Shown here piece by piece: positions 29,813 to 40,259 of a stretch of DNA of 64,000 nucleotides. The stretch covers positions 372,001 to 436,000 of the forward strand of contig JARFIW010000668.1 of the NCBI GenBank assembly GCA_036346225.1, written 5' to 3'. The translations under genes were made by a program, and so were the position numbers. How positions within the stretch are numbered: the first letter of the stretch is position 1; every line of letters begins with the position of its first letter. This DNA is from Platerodrilus igneus. Its lineage: Eukaryota; Arthropoda; Insecta; Coleoptera; Lycidae. The notes beneath the pieces are model-generated. The model saw only the letters and a list, made by a program, of their open reading frames with translations, was not told the origin of the DNA and did no database searches.

Positions 29813-31133
29813 GAGAGCCATTTTTTTCTCAACCTCCGATCGCTCTGTGCAGACGCTACGCGGGTAGCAGAAAGCGGACATGCGCTGTAGGCGACTGCGC
29901 AGCTTTTGCACTACACACTCCGCCATTGTTGACATTCAGGCGTCAGTCGGCGTGGTGCTATAGCCACGTAAACATGTCCGCTTTTATTGATGCTCTCGCC
30001 AAGTGTGAAGTTCGAAGTGTGATTCGTTTTCTACAAGCTGAAGGCCATAGTGCTGCAGAAATCCATCGTGTGTACGGGGAAAACTTCATGAGTGATGGTA
30101 TTGTGCGTGAATGGTGTCGAAAGTTTAAAGATGGCCGTAATGATGTGCATGATGAAGGTGGCCAAGGGCGCAAATTTGTCGTTTCAGATGACCTTGTTCA
30201 ACGTGTTGACAGAATGGTTAAAGAAAACCGCAGATTCACCATTATTGCTTTGTCTACGGAATTTCCAGAAGTTTCAAGGTCTGTTTTGTACTCTATTATT
30301 ACTGAACGGTTAGGCTACAAAAAACTTTGTGCACGTTGGGTCCCAAAAATGTTGACGGACGGCCACAAAAATCGACGAATGGCGTCAGCGTTGGAGTTCC
30401 TTGAGCATTATCATGATGAAGGAGGCAACTTTTTTAAATCAATCGTGACTGGGGATGAAACCTGGATTCAATACGACACACCGGAAACAAAACGACAATC
30501 ACAATAATGGATGCATTCAACTTCACCCAACAAACCAAAGAAATTCAAACAAACTTTCAGCAACAGAAAGACCATGGCTACTGTGTTTTGGGACCAACAA
30601 AGTGTGTTGCTTGTTGAGTGTATGGAGCCCGGAACCACAATTACTGCAGCTGTTTATTGTGAAACTTTACGACGGTTGCGTAGAGCCATTCAGAACAAAC
30701 GAAGAGGAAAGCTGACCGCTGGAGTTGTTCTGATCCACGACAATGCCCGTCCACACACTGCTGGAGCAACTCAATGGCTTCTCGAACAATTTGAATGGGA
30801 CATTTTCGATCATCCGCTATACTGTCCTGACTTAGCAACAAGCGATTTTCATCTTTTTCCTGACCTGAAGACGTGGTTTGGTGGGAAGCGCTTTCAAACC
30901 AATGAGGACTTTCAAACCAACGTCAAGGACTACTTGAATTCATTGGCGGCAACTTTCTTTGAACAGGGTATTGAAAAAGCTGGTCCACAGATATGACAAA
31001 TGTCTTAATCTCTTCGGTGATTATGTCGAAAAGTAACCGTAAGTGTACCAATCTTTTGGTAATAAAATTATTGTTTTATATGAACTAGTCTTTTATTTAT
31101 AGCTTATCGGAGGTTGAAAAAAAATTCCCCTCG
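29812..31133 (+). mobile_element. mariner DNA transposon, nearly intact
   Basis: About 1.32 kb bounded by inverted repeats: left CGAGAGCCATTTTTTTCTCA, right end (reverse complement) CGAGGGGAATTTTTTTTCAA, both followed by ACCTCCGAT-type sequence. A TA dinucleotide lies at each side (29810-29811 and 31134-31135), the standard mariner target duplication. It encodes one full-length transposase frame with a single stop. Two mismatches near the outer ends of the inverted repeats are visible. The insertion lies in the (TA)n between Z unit 4 and the sequence that precedes duplicated block 2. Confidence 0.95.
29974..30996 (+). pseudogene. mariner transposase (DD34D) with one in-frame stop
   Basis: 340 codons from ATG at 29974, the usual length for mariner. 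N-terminal helix-turn-helix half: RSVIRFLQAEGHSAAEIHRV and IVREWCRKFKDGRND. WVPKMLTDGHKNRR follows. The catalytic triad is complete: D161 in TGDETW, D256 in HDNARPH and D291 in YCPDLATSDFHLF, giving 34 residues between the last two (DD34D). The only visible lesion is TAA at 30505-30507 (codon 178) before WMHS, where the family normally has a sense codon. It cuts and pastes its own element at TA targets. The copy looks recent and is inactive unless the stop is read through. Confidence 0.93.
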
Positions 31134-31139
31134 TATGCG

Positions 31140-31440
31140 CATAACAAGTGCATTAAATTAGTTAATGACCAGTAGAGTCGAATATTTACAGGCTTAACAC
31201 AAGTGCGTGTTAATGGATACAAACAAATACAAACGTTCATATATTCTTCTATATAACCAAGCACAAACATACATTAGTATATCAACCATATTAAATCAGG
31301 TAATGACAATATAGCATGAATTTTTGCAGGACTAACACAAGGGCGTGTTAATAAACACAAACACGAACAAACGGTCGTTTATTCTTGAAGATATATATTG
31401 ATTTGATAACGACGCAGGTCGATGTAATAAACGTACAGTT
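31140..31440. repeat. ~138-bp tandem subrepeats before duplicated block 2
   Basis: Two units starting near 31151 and 31289, with ATTAAAT(T/C)AG(T/G)TAATGAC, TTACAGG/TTGCAGG and CACAAG(T/G)GCGTGTTAAT in common. Related to 19050-19460. Confidence 0.6.
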
Positions 31441-31629
31441 TTCTGCTGTCAAATGATGAAACAGACGCTTAGGAAGTGATTGTCGGCGATGGTGGTGGAA
31501 CTGGTGCTTTTACGGCGCATTGTGATACGTCTGAATAACGTGAATCCGCTGACAAGACCTGATTGACTGACGGTGTTGTCGAGATCGTACTCTGGGTTTC
31601 CTGGTATAAGCAAATATGTATAGGGTCAG

Positions 31630-31900
31630 AATGTAATTACTAACAGTGTTAAAGGATAGAATAATTGTTTGCCATCAGAATATCAATCACTATCTGTGCA
31701 ATGAAAGAGTAATGGCGTGTTGCCGAGATAACAATTACCGACCGTGTAGTGTTCTAACCGAGATACCAATCACGGACGGTGTGATGAAAGAATAAATGTA
31801 GGTTTTAACCAAAATAGCAATCACCGGTTGTGTGCTGTGTGACTTAATCAGCGTAGCTTGTACATAGCGTAGTGTTAAATTCTTGGATACCAATCGCAAG
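31630..31900. repeat. imperfect ~50-bp tandem repeats, copy 2
   Basis: Same units as 19640-19905, with CCGAGATACCAATCACGGAC and related words. No coding frame is conserved through both copies. Confidence 0.6.
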
Positions 31901-31915
31901 AGTGCTAGTGGGTAT

Positions 31916-32727
31916 AGTAGTATTATTATCTCATGGCGGGTGACCTTAAAAAAACCTGCGCGAGGAGGAGCTATATTAATAATCAAAATAAAAAAGTGAG
32001 ACTAGAAAACATCCACTGCTTGCACGTCCAGTGTTGCCAGAGCAAAAATTGTCGAGCAAACAAGGAATGTGTTTTAAATAGTGTTATGCGTTTCAAATAT
32101 TGAAACACATTAAAAACAATCTGTCGTCCTTGACTATGAATCACTTCCTTTTTATTCATAATATTACTCTAAAAAATATCTTAATTAATCATTGAACGAA
32201 CATTCTTTTTAAATACTTACATTGCTGAAGAAATTAACTATCAGTTAGTTTTGAAAAAACTGTTTTGATGACTATTACTTGATACAAATATTAAAACGGA
32301 AAACTGGAAACAATAAGACCTTGATAAGAGCGAGAATGACAATGACAGTTACGGTTCACATTCGGTATATACAGTATTGGGATCCGCTGAGTAGGTGCAC
32401 TGTTGTCACAGCAAATATTTACGGATAAAGAAACTACGAACCTAGAATTGTTTATAAGTAAAAACAAGTAAAAGCTCCGATATTATATAGAGGTCTGGAT
32501 TTATTTCATATATCTATGAATTTCTAGATACCGCCAGCATGAACGGGGTCCCTACAAACAATATTTTACTTAACGTAATAAATGGGATATTCGTGACGAC
32601 GTATTAAAGCCACATTGCTAGCAAGATGTTTGTGGGTTGTACTGTGGCGTTGCGAATCTTGAGGTTTAAGTTTAAATTGAACCTATTGCGCATGTGACGT
32701 CACCCGCCATGAGATAATAATACTACT
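31916..32727. mobile_element. 812-bp non-coding DNA transposon with perfect 29-bp inverted repeats, copy 2
   Basis: Left repeat 31916-31944 and right repeat 32699-32727 are exact reverse complements over 29 bp; the outer part reads AGTAGTATTATTATCTCATG and the inner part GCGGGTGAC. Internal sequence shows no transposase motif. It is a MITE-like element, superfamily not identified. It is identical in length to the copy at 19923-20734. Confidence 0.82.
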
Positions 32728-33217
32728 CTACTGTTCGTTAGACAAAAAGCGATGAGGTTGGATTCTGGTCGGTCCTGAGTTGTTTATACACGTTTTCCTC
32801 TTCTAATTGCAGGTGTGGTTATCGTGACTGAGGTGAAATGAATTACGTCTAGCTCATTTCTATGTCTGGTAACAAGCTGCAATTATAAATTTATCAAATT
32901 CATCTCCGAGTAAAAATGTTTGATCCTTTTGCTGATTTCTTCTTCAGAAATGGAACTAATTTTGTAAAATGTCGAAGTTCTACATTATCATAGATTCAAA
33001 GGGTAGCCTTTAAAATTGAACATTCTGATTATAATGTCGATGATTTTACTATTTCTGATTTGGCTTTTAAATACACCAAGCGAACGTTTTGAGTAATGTT
33101 CCTAACAAATTTTGTTAAAGCGGCAATAACAAACTTCATACATTTTTTTAGAGATATCTGGTAGTAATTCTCGTGTAGTTTCATTTTGTTTCAACTATAT
33201 CTGAATGGGTACAATTA

Positions 33218-33424
33218 TGTGAAATTTGATCTTTAATAGTGTGCTTACCTGTTATATAAATATTTGTATTTTTATGTATACTAAAAAGTCCTGTCAACTT
33301 CCTCGTTCTAATCATTTATTTTCTCTCCAAACTCTTTCTAAACAGTCAACAAAGATGTCAAAAAATGAATGGATATATACTTTTTCTTAGCCAACCTCTT
33401 CAAAAAGCATTGCTAAACTTGATA
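33218..33424 (-). mobile_element. BEL/Pao 3' LTR
   Basis: 207 bp. Almost identical to 21225-21431 and clearly homologous to the 5' LTR at 40057-40259. A purine-rich tract on the minus strand (AAGGGTGGAAGAA) adjoins it at 33425. Confidence 0.85.
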
Positions 33425-33647
33425 TTCTTCCACCCTTGAAGTGACAGCTTTCTGTCCCTTCAAAGAAACACAACCTTAACCGCCTAGATGAAACCATAAC
33501 ATAACCCTATAAATAAATTTTACAAATCCAACTAACAACAACCTAAAACTACTTTAAACAACTATACAATGTAATCAAATGATGATGACTTGACTAGCGA
33601 AAGACTAACTAATCTAAATAGCGAACGGGTTTTTAACAACTCTTCCT

Positions 33648-35215
33648 ACTCTGTTAGATAAAGTCAGATGTATGTTTGTGGACACATGTTTACCAAAAAT
33701 ACTATGGGGAGAAGGATTGCAATGTGCGGCATACCAATTGAACCGATCGCCAACAAAAGCTATGGTAAAATACCAGCTCAAATATTTTATGGAGGTGACT
33801 TATCTATTAGTCACTTACGTGTCCTTGGTGCAAAATGTTGGTATTATATTCGTCCAAAACGAAACAAATTAGAGCCAAGAGGTAAAGCAGGAAGAATGGT
33901 TGGTTATAGTAGAGCTGGATATAGAATTTGGGATCCCTTTTCAAATTAAATTACCATATCAAGGGATGTTACATTTAATGAATTTGATATCAAATATATA
34001 GAAGAAAAATTGCCATTAATAATAACTGAAATCGAATAAATAGTTCCTGAAATAAGTACGATAAAATCTGATAATCTCGAAATTTTAGAAAATAAAAATA
34101 GGAAATCAAGAAAAAGTTCAAAAGGTCACCAAGAGTCGGGCGAGAGGTGAAATCGCCGAAGTATTTACACGATTATGAAGCTTTTGCAGCTTATTGTATC
34201 TCATAGATGAAAAAGTACCAAACTCTTACGAAGAAGTCATTAAAAACAAAGAATGGGAAGAAGCCATTAATTATAAAATCGGTTGTTTAGAGAAAATGAA
34301 AACATGGGAAAGTTCAATGTAACCAAGTGATAATAATGCTGTAGACACAAAATGGGTTTTAAAATAAAAGAAAATAGTTCTAAAAAAGCGAGATTAGTCG
34401 CAAAAAGTTTTCAGGAACAATATTTTGATAATAATTATGCTCCCGTAGGAAGAATAACAAGTATTCGAATCGTTTTAAATATTGCTCTAAAAAACAACTG
34501 GAAAGTGCAATAGCTTGATATTCCGTCGGCATTCTTAAATAGTCTGGTAGATCACGATGTTTTTATAAAATGTCCTAAAGGCTACAAAGGCAGCAAAATA
34601 CTAAAATTAAACAAATCTTTGTACGGATTAAAAGATGCCTCAAAAAGCTGGAACAAGAGACTAAATAACTTTCTTACAAAAATTGGTTTCAAACGATGTA
34701 GTGGTAATTTGTGCGTATACACATGTAAAGGAAGATAGTAATGCATTTTTAGTTCTTTTTGTTGATGACATAATTTTGACTGGAAACTATAGCATTGTAA
34801 CTGAAGTGATATAATTGCTTAAACATGAGTTTGTAGCGAAAAATCTTGGTTTTATAAGTACCTTCTTAGGAATCGAATCTGTATGCAAAAATGAAAACTT
34901 ACGAAATTCACAAAAGCAGTTGATGAATAAGGTAATCGTGAAGTCTAACATGACTGACTGTAAGGGTATAAAAACTCCAATGGAAGTGGGTTTTCAAATC
35001 CATAAAGATGATGATTCCTGTAAGTCGATACCATAATATAGACAAATTATTGGGAGCATAATGTATGTTGCTTTAGGCAGTAGACCAGACATAATGTTTT
35101 CGGTTTCATACTTAAGCCAATTCCTTGATTGTCCTAATTTAACTTTGATGAAAGCCGCAAAAAGAGTAATAAGATATTTAAAGCAAACTATTGACTATTT
35201 GAATTTTAATTAATT
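33648..35215 (+). pseudogene. Ty1/copia pol fragment (integrase to RNase H start)
   Basis: Plus strand. Late integrase core: TLLDKVRCMFVDTCLPKILW and, after a frameshift, GKIPAQIFYGG, HLRVLGAKCWYYI and GKAGRMVGYS. Reverse transcriptase: EEAINYKIGCLEKMKTW, DTKWVLK, KARLVAKSF, then LDIPSAFLNS (first catalytic Asp) and YGLKDASKSWNKRL. FVDDIILTG near 34761-34787 keeps the YVDD-type box. GIKTPMEVG and the SIMYVALGSRPDIMFSVSYL block follow. At least six stops or frameshifts. No LTR, protease or gag. It interrupts the BEL/Pao element in the opposite orientation. Confidence 0.88.
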
Positions 35216-35450
35216 ATTATCATTATTTTTGTTTAACTGTTTTAGGTTTTGTGAATCAACTTTAATGTGAATCATAAATTGAATAACATTAAAGTTGAAC
35301 TGGAGTTTTGGAGTTGTAATGAAATCAGGGTAACAACACCTTTATATACATATGCTTAATTGTATATAGTAACCATAGCAAGTGCGTTAATTTTTGGTAA
35401 CTGTCATGTCATTATTAAAAAGGGAATAAAGTATCATTAATATAGTCAAG
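35216..35450. other. non-coding stretch between copia fragment and BEL integrase
   Basis: No coding content. Contains an 11-bp perfect inverted repeat AACTTTAATGT...ACATTAAAGTT at 35257-35295. It may be copia 3' sequence or another insertion; origin unresolved. Confidence 0.4.
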
Positions 35451-35464
35451 CAATTTTATTAATC

Positions 35465-35800
35465 CAAAATAATGTTCATTAATTCAACACTTTGTTTGTT
35501 TATATTATTCCAAACGCCAACAAAATTTGTAACATTATCTAAATACATTACAGCGGTTCTACCCCTTCCAGAAAAAATGGACATCCCTAAAAACTGCACA
35601 TGTGAAAATAACTATCCAAACTTTGGACTCATTTTTCAAGAACAAAGACCCCATCAGATCGCATCCTGAAACCTAAAAAATCTTACCTAAATTCACACGA
35701 ATGCCTGACAATCCAACCGAAGGTGTGACTAAAGGTTTACTGCGATGTCTTTGACACTGTATAAATTTCTTAATCACCTTACGCCGCCTGACGACCTCTA
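35465..35800 (-). pseudogene. BEL/Pao integrase fragment
   Basis: The minus strand, read with frameshifts, gives a CQRHRSKPLVTPSVG block (end of the zinc-binding domain and linker), then FTCAVFRDVHF (normally a TCA.TRAVHLE-type motif), then LDNVTNFVGVWNNINK, which holds the second catalytic Asp (DN.TNF). The final Glu region is missing because foreign sequence begins below about 35450. The expected order relative to RNase H upstream is preserved. Confidence 0.7.
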
Positions 35801-35948
35801 ACTATCTATATTCCTTTACGTAGGTCGTTTAAAACCCAACTGACACCTGCATAATACATCTCTTTATGCTTCTCCCTCATCATTGACTCTACAAGCGGAC
35901 ACTAAACTAACACAATAGGTTCACGGAACGATGGCGAGAATATATCAC

Positions 35949-37482
35949 TCAAAATCTTTGTACATACTCTTTCCACTCTGTTACGTCCACAAATGTTTTA
36001 ATTCCTTCAGTTGTAGGAGGATAAGTCCTTTGTATCCAAATTTGTAACCGTTCTTCGGCGATTGGTAATTCCTCACTCTTTAAATCACCCATCTCATCAC
36101 TAAATTTACGAGTCTTGTCGAAGAACCTATATATCCAGGCAACTACTCGTGATTTCCTCTTGTAGGAACTAAAATACGAAAACATACTAGAGTCTTGCAT
36201 GCTCACTTTAACTAAACAAGTAACCTTTTTTTCTAATGGTGCTTCATCTGTAGGTATAACGTAAACCTTAGGCCACTCATTTTTTGATAAGTATATCCAG
36301 GCAGGATTCTCCCACTATTTCATTGCAACGAACTAACTTAGAGAACACCCTTCTCAATAGATTTGCTGGATTAATTTCACCAGGGATAAATCGCCACTTA
36401 TCAGGTTCAGTTATCTTACGAATTCCTTTTACGCGATTTCCAACAAATCTTTTCCATTTTTCCTTCTTATTCCAATATAACACAATCATCGAGTCGGTCC
36501 AAAACAATACTTTTGATACCTTTAACGTTTCACAAACATTTGCTCCTTGTCGAGAAGCCAAAGTTGCAGCAATTCGCTCTAAACGAGATATAGTAGTGTC
36601 ATTTAAGGGAGCAACTCGATCTTTACCTGTTACAAATGATACATTTACCTGATCGTTCAACTCGCTACGTAAGAATACGCGCATACCTAGTCCAAATTTA
36701 CTAGTCCTCGCTGAAAACGTGTATCTTTATTTCTTTCGCTTCACCTTTAAAATATTTCGTTATTACCAAGGAGTCTATCAAATCTACTTCGTTCAAACAC
36801 TTGTAAGCAAGAATCTACAATTTCTCTGGTAATCTTTCACTCCAATCCAACTTCATCTGGAAACATTGTTGTAAGATCAATTTTAATTTTAACAAAGGAG
36901 CCGCTAAAAGTCCAATTGAATCAAATATTCTATCAATGATTGACAACGATGATCTTTTTGTAAGCACAACCTCCTCTTCAAATTTAGGTTTACGACAACC
37001 AATAATATCGGACTTGGGTAACCATTTCATGCTTAGTACTTGTTCTTCGCAGTCATCTCCACTTAACATTCAACCCCGTAATTCAAACTTATCACGGGCC
37101 GTTAAATCAGACGCCATTTTACGCAAGTCCTCCACTAGTGGTTTAATCTCTAACGAAGTGACGCAGTTATCAACGTAGAACGACTTTTTTAGTTTATTAG
37201 CGTACTACCCCGAAACTGTTGAATATGATATGCGATCGTTGCATTCAATAAAAATGAACTAGTTGTTAATCTGAATACTACTCTGCAATGACGAAAAACA
37301 ATTAGATTGCCGTTTTTCCACCAAAGGAAACGAAGCATATCTCGATCACACTCGACAACACTAATCGTTAAAAAGGCTTGCTTTATGTCACCGATAAAAC
37401 CTATCTTCTCTAATCTAAACCTTTGTATTGTGGTGGTTAACGCAGCTGTCAAATTTGGTCCAGTATATAGGCAATCATTCAA
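35949..37482 (-). pseudogene. BEL/Pao reverse transcriptase, A17 linker and RNase H
   Basis: RT fingers/palm: NDCLYTGPNLTAALTTTIQR, then FIGDIKQAFLTI (first catalytic Asp), LRFLWW and FLLNATI (37189-37482). Then VLSMKWLPKSD...LTKRSSLSIIDRIFDSIGLL, typical of BEL/Pao after the RT (36815-37069). RNase H: VLFWTDSMIVLYWNKKEKWK and WRFIPGEINPANLL (36277-36684). The SRVVAWIYRF block occurs at 35949-36206. The pieces lie in different frames separated by stops, so there is no functional enzyme. Confidence 0.88.
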
Positions 37483-37885
37483 AGATACATTTCCTATCGA
37501 TTTAGCAGAAGCATCAAATTTTGGCCTTACTTTAGTTTTACCTTCTCGTATAATAAATCAATGCGGTAAATGGCATTCACCTAAATTACTACTATCATAT
37601 GATTTGTTCACCCTTCAATAATTCCTTGGCCTTCTCATTTTGAGAATACAGCATAATACGCGTCATACAATCTATTGCATTTTAATATTTGCACCACGTC
37701 TTTTAAACGAGATTCCGCAACCTTTCTATTAGAAGATAATGGAGGATGTCCCTCGATCCATGGTAAAGTCACGCAATAACGTCCTTTCTCAGTGAACTTA
37801 ATATTCTTCTTGAAATTTTTGACACAACTTAAACTATTGTGTTTTTTATCGTAGGATTCTCAATACCCAAATACTCCAGTTCCCA

Positions 37886-38423
37886 TTAGTTAGGCAGCGC
37901 ATGATTCAACATTGATGCAATAGTGTTCAACATGCCCCTACTACTAGTAAACTCATTTCTGACTGAACCAACTAAACACCACCCTACATGCATCTCAAAC
38001 GCATGCAAAGATTCAACTGAACGTATTATTAATCTACCCATAACGTCAGCTCCCAACAATATATCAATGGGTCTATTTTTACCGTCATCTGTAATCGTAA
38101 TGCCAACTAACGCCAACTTCTCAGCTACCGTTGGATAATTTGGAATTTTACCACAAATTTTTTCTTGCTCAAGAGCCTTCAATTTAAAGTTATTATTATT
38201 TACTAAACTTTCCAATGTAATATTATAAACATCGTGAGATATAACTTCTGATACTTGTTCTCCAAACAAGATGTGACGGAACTTCTCTGTACTCTCTCTG
38301 CAGCCCCAATTCTCTACAAAGCTTACCTGAAACATAACTACGGTGACTGGCAGAATCTAGTAATATTTTAACTTTACGGATCCCTTTTCTTTGCACATTA
38401 GACAGTAATGTATACCTTGACAA
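37886..38423 (-). pseudogene. BEL/Pao aspartic protease region
   Basis: Two overlapping minus-strand frames. The first holds KVKILLDSASHRSYVSGKLC: the DSG-type active site is present as DSA. The second carries the C-terminal half: ERPIDILLGADVMGRLI is seen as NRPIDILLGADVMGRL with IRSVESLHAF after it, the conserved (I/V)D.L(I/L)G.D motif of BEL/Pao proteases. A frameshift near 38330 separates the halves. Confidence 0.82.
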
Positions 38424-38590
38424 ATTTCACAGTTTACTCTAACTCTACATTTATTGATTGAGTGATAAGTACTTAAACATGCAAAGCAGAGCCGATTAGT
38501 CTTTATAATTTCTCTACGTTTTTCGATCGTTATTTCACTTTTACAATCTTTATTCCAGTTTTGGCATGTACAAAATACGCACCTTAAAGA
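38395..38590 (-). pseudogene. BEL/Pao gag zinc knuckles
   Basis: Minus strand reads CVFCTCQNWNKDC, then after about 16 residues CFACLSTYHSINKC, then CEICQGIHYCLMC. The Cys/His spacing of three consecutive knuckles is recognisable (CX2C...H/C pattern, some positions altered). Nucleic-acid binding part of gag, located between the gag core and the protease as expected. Confidence 0.7.
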
Positions 38591-39497
38591 TTTGTTTTCC
38601 CATTTGGCTCCACGTCTCTGCTTGACCCGTTGGTTGCGACAAGAACAGCAGCTGTGGGAGGCGATCGTGAATCTATTAAAACAGTTTCCTTTAGCCTTTT
38701 ATCCGTCTCCGTTTCCTTTCCTAAAAACGTCAACAAATCCTCGAGTTTGTTTTCGTTAAGATCGACAATTGTTCAATATTTTTAAAAGAAAACATTCTTC
38801 TATTAACGGTACCAGAATTGCAGTCCGTTCGCTGGTAATACCTGAGAGAAAGGCTATTCCTAACCAATGTTAAAAGTTCTTTATACATAGAACTGATAAT
38901 AATTTCTTCTCTTGTTACGCACACGCGTAGAGATAATATTGCGCATTTGTTTAATAGAACGTATAATTACGCGGCAAATTACGCGCCATTTTGTATCAAA
39001 TACCAAACACGTTAAAGGTGATACAATGGTCAAATTTTCATGCACAATATAAATAAAAACAATTTACTCACTTAAATCGCACCTTTCCGCTAAATCCCAG
39101 GGTTCATCACGTTGTCGGTCCCATCACGCCATTGTTGACTCCAAATTTTATCCGTCTATCCTAAACTCTATGCTCGTAGGGGAACGATAAGGAACAACCA
39201 GGTATTAGGAACGATAAGGCAAGGTAAGGAACCTACCAGCTGAAAAGAAAAGGCACACTACACAGATAGATGTTTTTGGTTTCAGGTCTCGTAGCTTAAT
39301 GCCGTCTTCCGACACTACCCGCACCTGCGCATTCTTTTGCGCAAACGCAACTGTCCGGAATGACGGAAATTGAGAAGTTCATATAAAAAAAATTCGCGGG
39401 AATTTATTTACAAATTAAAGAAATGTACATTGCCAAATTTGGAATGTAACACTCTACCATAGCGAGTTTGTAGATGTTCTATAGCTTTTCGTAATTA

Positions 39498-40035
39498 TTA
39501 GATGTATTTGGATACGTGTCTACTAAAATTTTTTGCTGGTTCGCTAAGAGTCATACGTTTATATTGGAATTTAATTTCCGCTTCTAAATCTTCAGAATCG
39601 TATATGCGTTTAAATTGTGGCCACCTTGAAAGCCAATTATTTGCACACAACTCATATTTTTCAAAAGAAATCTTTGGCAACTTGCTTCGCACTTAATTAC
39701 TAATAATTGGAGATGATGATGACGACAAAGTTTTGCTACGAACGCTCTCCCTATCCATTTTGTGTCTGCCTATTCGCTTCTCTAGCAGTATTTTTTTTAA
39801 ACTTCTTCTTGAACATCTAAAGTTTCCTTGACTTCATCTTCACAAGCTTCTTCATTTTCGTCTTCATCTAGCAATAAGTCAAGGACTTTTTTATCAAGGT
39901 TTGCTAATGTTTTGGACAGTTTATCAACACTTTCCATCTTGGACATCAACACTATACTATCATTCTCTGTATCTAAACTTGCAAGTGTCTTAGTAACAAT
40001 GGAGCGCATCACTCGTCTTTTCTTCTTCAACTTAT
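39498..40035 (-). pseudogene. BEL/Pao gag, N-terminal and central parts
   Basis: The N-terminal part (from about 40035) contains RRVMRSIVTKTLASLD followed by acidic coiled coil ending DEDENEEACEDEVKETLDV. The central part reads LPKISFEKYE, then WLSRWPQFKRIYDSEDLEAE and KFQYKRMTL, which matches the (L)PK(I/L)...W..FW..F...(I/V)......D..KF.YL pattern of BEL/Pao gag. The two parts are separated by stops near 39700-39790. Starts directly after the primer-binding site. Confidence 0.82.
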
Positions 40036-40039
40036 TAAT

Positions 40040-40053
40040 GTTAACGGTCGCCA
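40040..40053 (-). promoter_or_regulatory. primer-binding site of the BEL/Pao element
   Basis: Minus strand TGGCGACCGTTAAC, three bases after the end of the 5' LTR (CACA). TGG complements the CCA end of a tRNA, and TGGCGACCG is a start commonly seen in BEL/Pao elements. Confidence 0.8.
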
Positions 40054-40056
40054 AAA

Positions 40057-40259
40057 TGTGAAGTTTGATCTTTAATGTTGCGCTTACCTGTAATATGAAT
40101 ATTTGTATTTTTATGTATACCAAAAGGTCCTGTCAACTTGTTCATTCTAATCATTTATTGTCTCCAAACTTTTTCTAAACAGTTAACAAAGATGTCAAAA
40201 AATGAAGGGCATATACTTTTTCATAGCCAACCTCTTCAAAAACATTGCTAAACTTGACA
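40057..40259 (-). mobile_element. BEL/Pao 5' LTR
   Basis: 203 bp on the minus strand from TGTCAAGTTTAGCAATG to AAACTTCACA, so TG...CA ends are intact. Homologous to 21225-21431 and 33218-33424 with about 10 percent difference by eye, indicating an old insertion. Confidence 0.88.

Larger units (their letters stand above)
31457..33643. repeat. ~2.2-kb direct duplication, copy 2
   Basis: Collinear with 19465-21650 at an offset of about 11,993 bp. Differences are mostly single substitutions. Similarity stops at about 33643, where the copia fragment starts, while in copy 1 BEL pol continues to 21885. Copy 2 therefore lost BEL sequence to the copia insertion or an associated deletion. Confidence 0.88.
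33218..40259 (-). mobile_element. BEL/Pao LTR retrotransposon split by a copia fragment
   Basis: In minus-strand order: 5' LTR (40057-40259), primer-binding site (40040-40053), gag, zinc knuckles, protease, reverse transcriptase, RNase H, integrase up to about 35465, then a foreign stretch (about 33645-35450, mostly copia in opposite orientation), then the last pol codons, a polypurine tract and the 3' LTR (33218-33424). Frames are broken by stops and frameshifts throughout. The outer 5-mers AATTA (left) and AGTTA (right) could be a decayed target duplication. Without the foreign stretch the element is about 5.2 kb. Confidence 0.85.
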
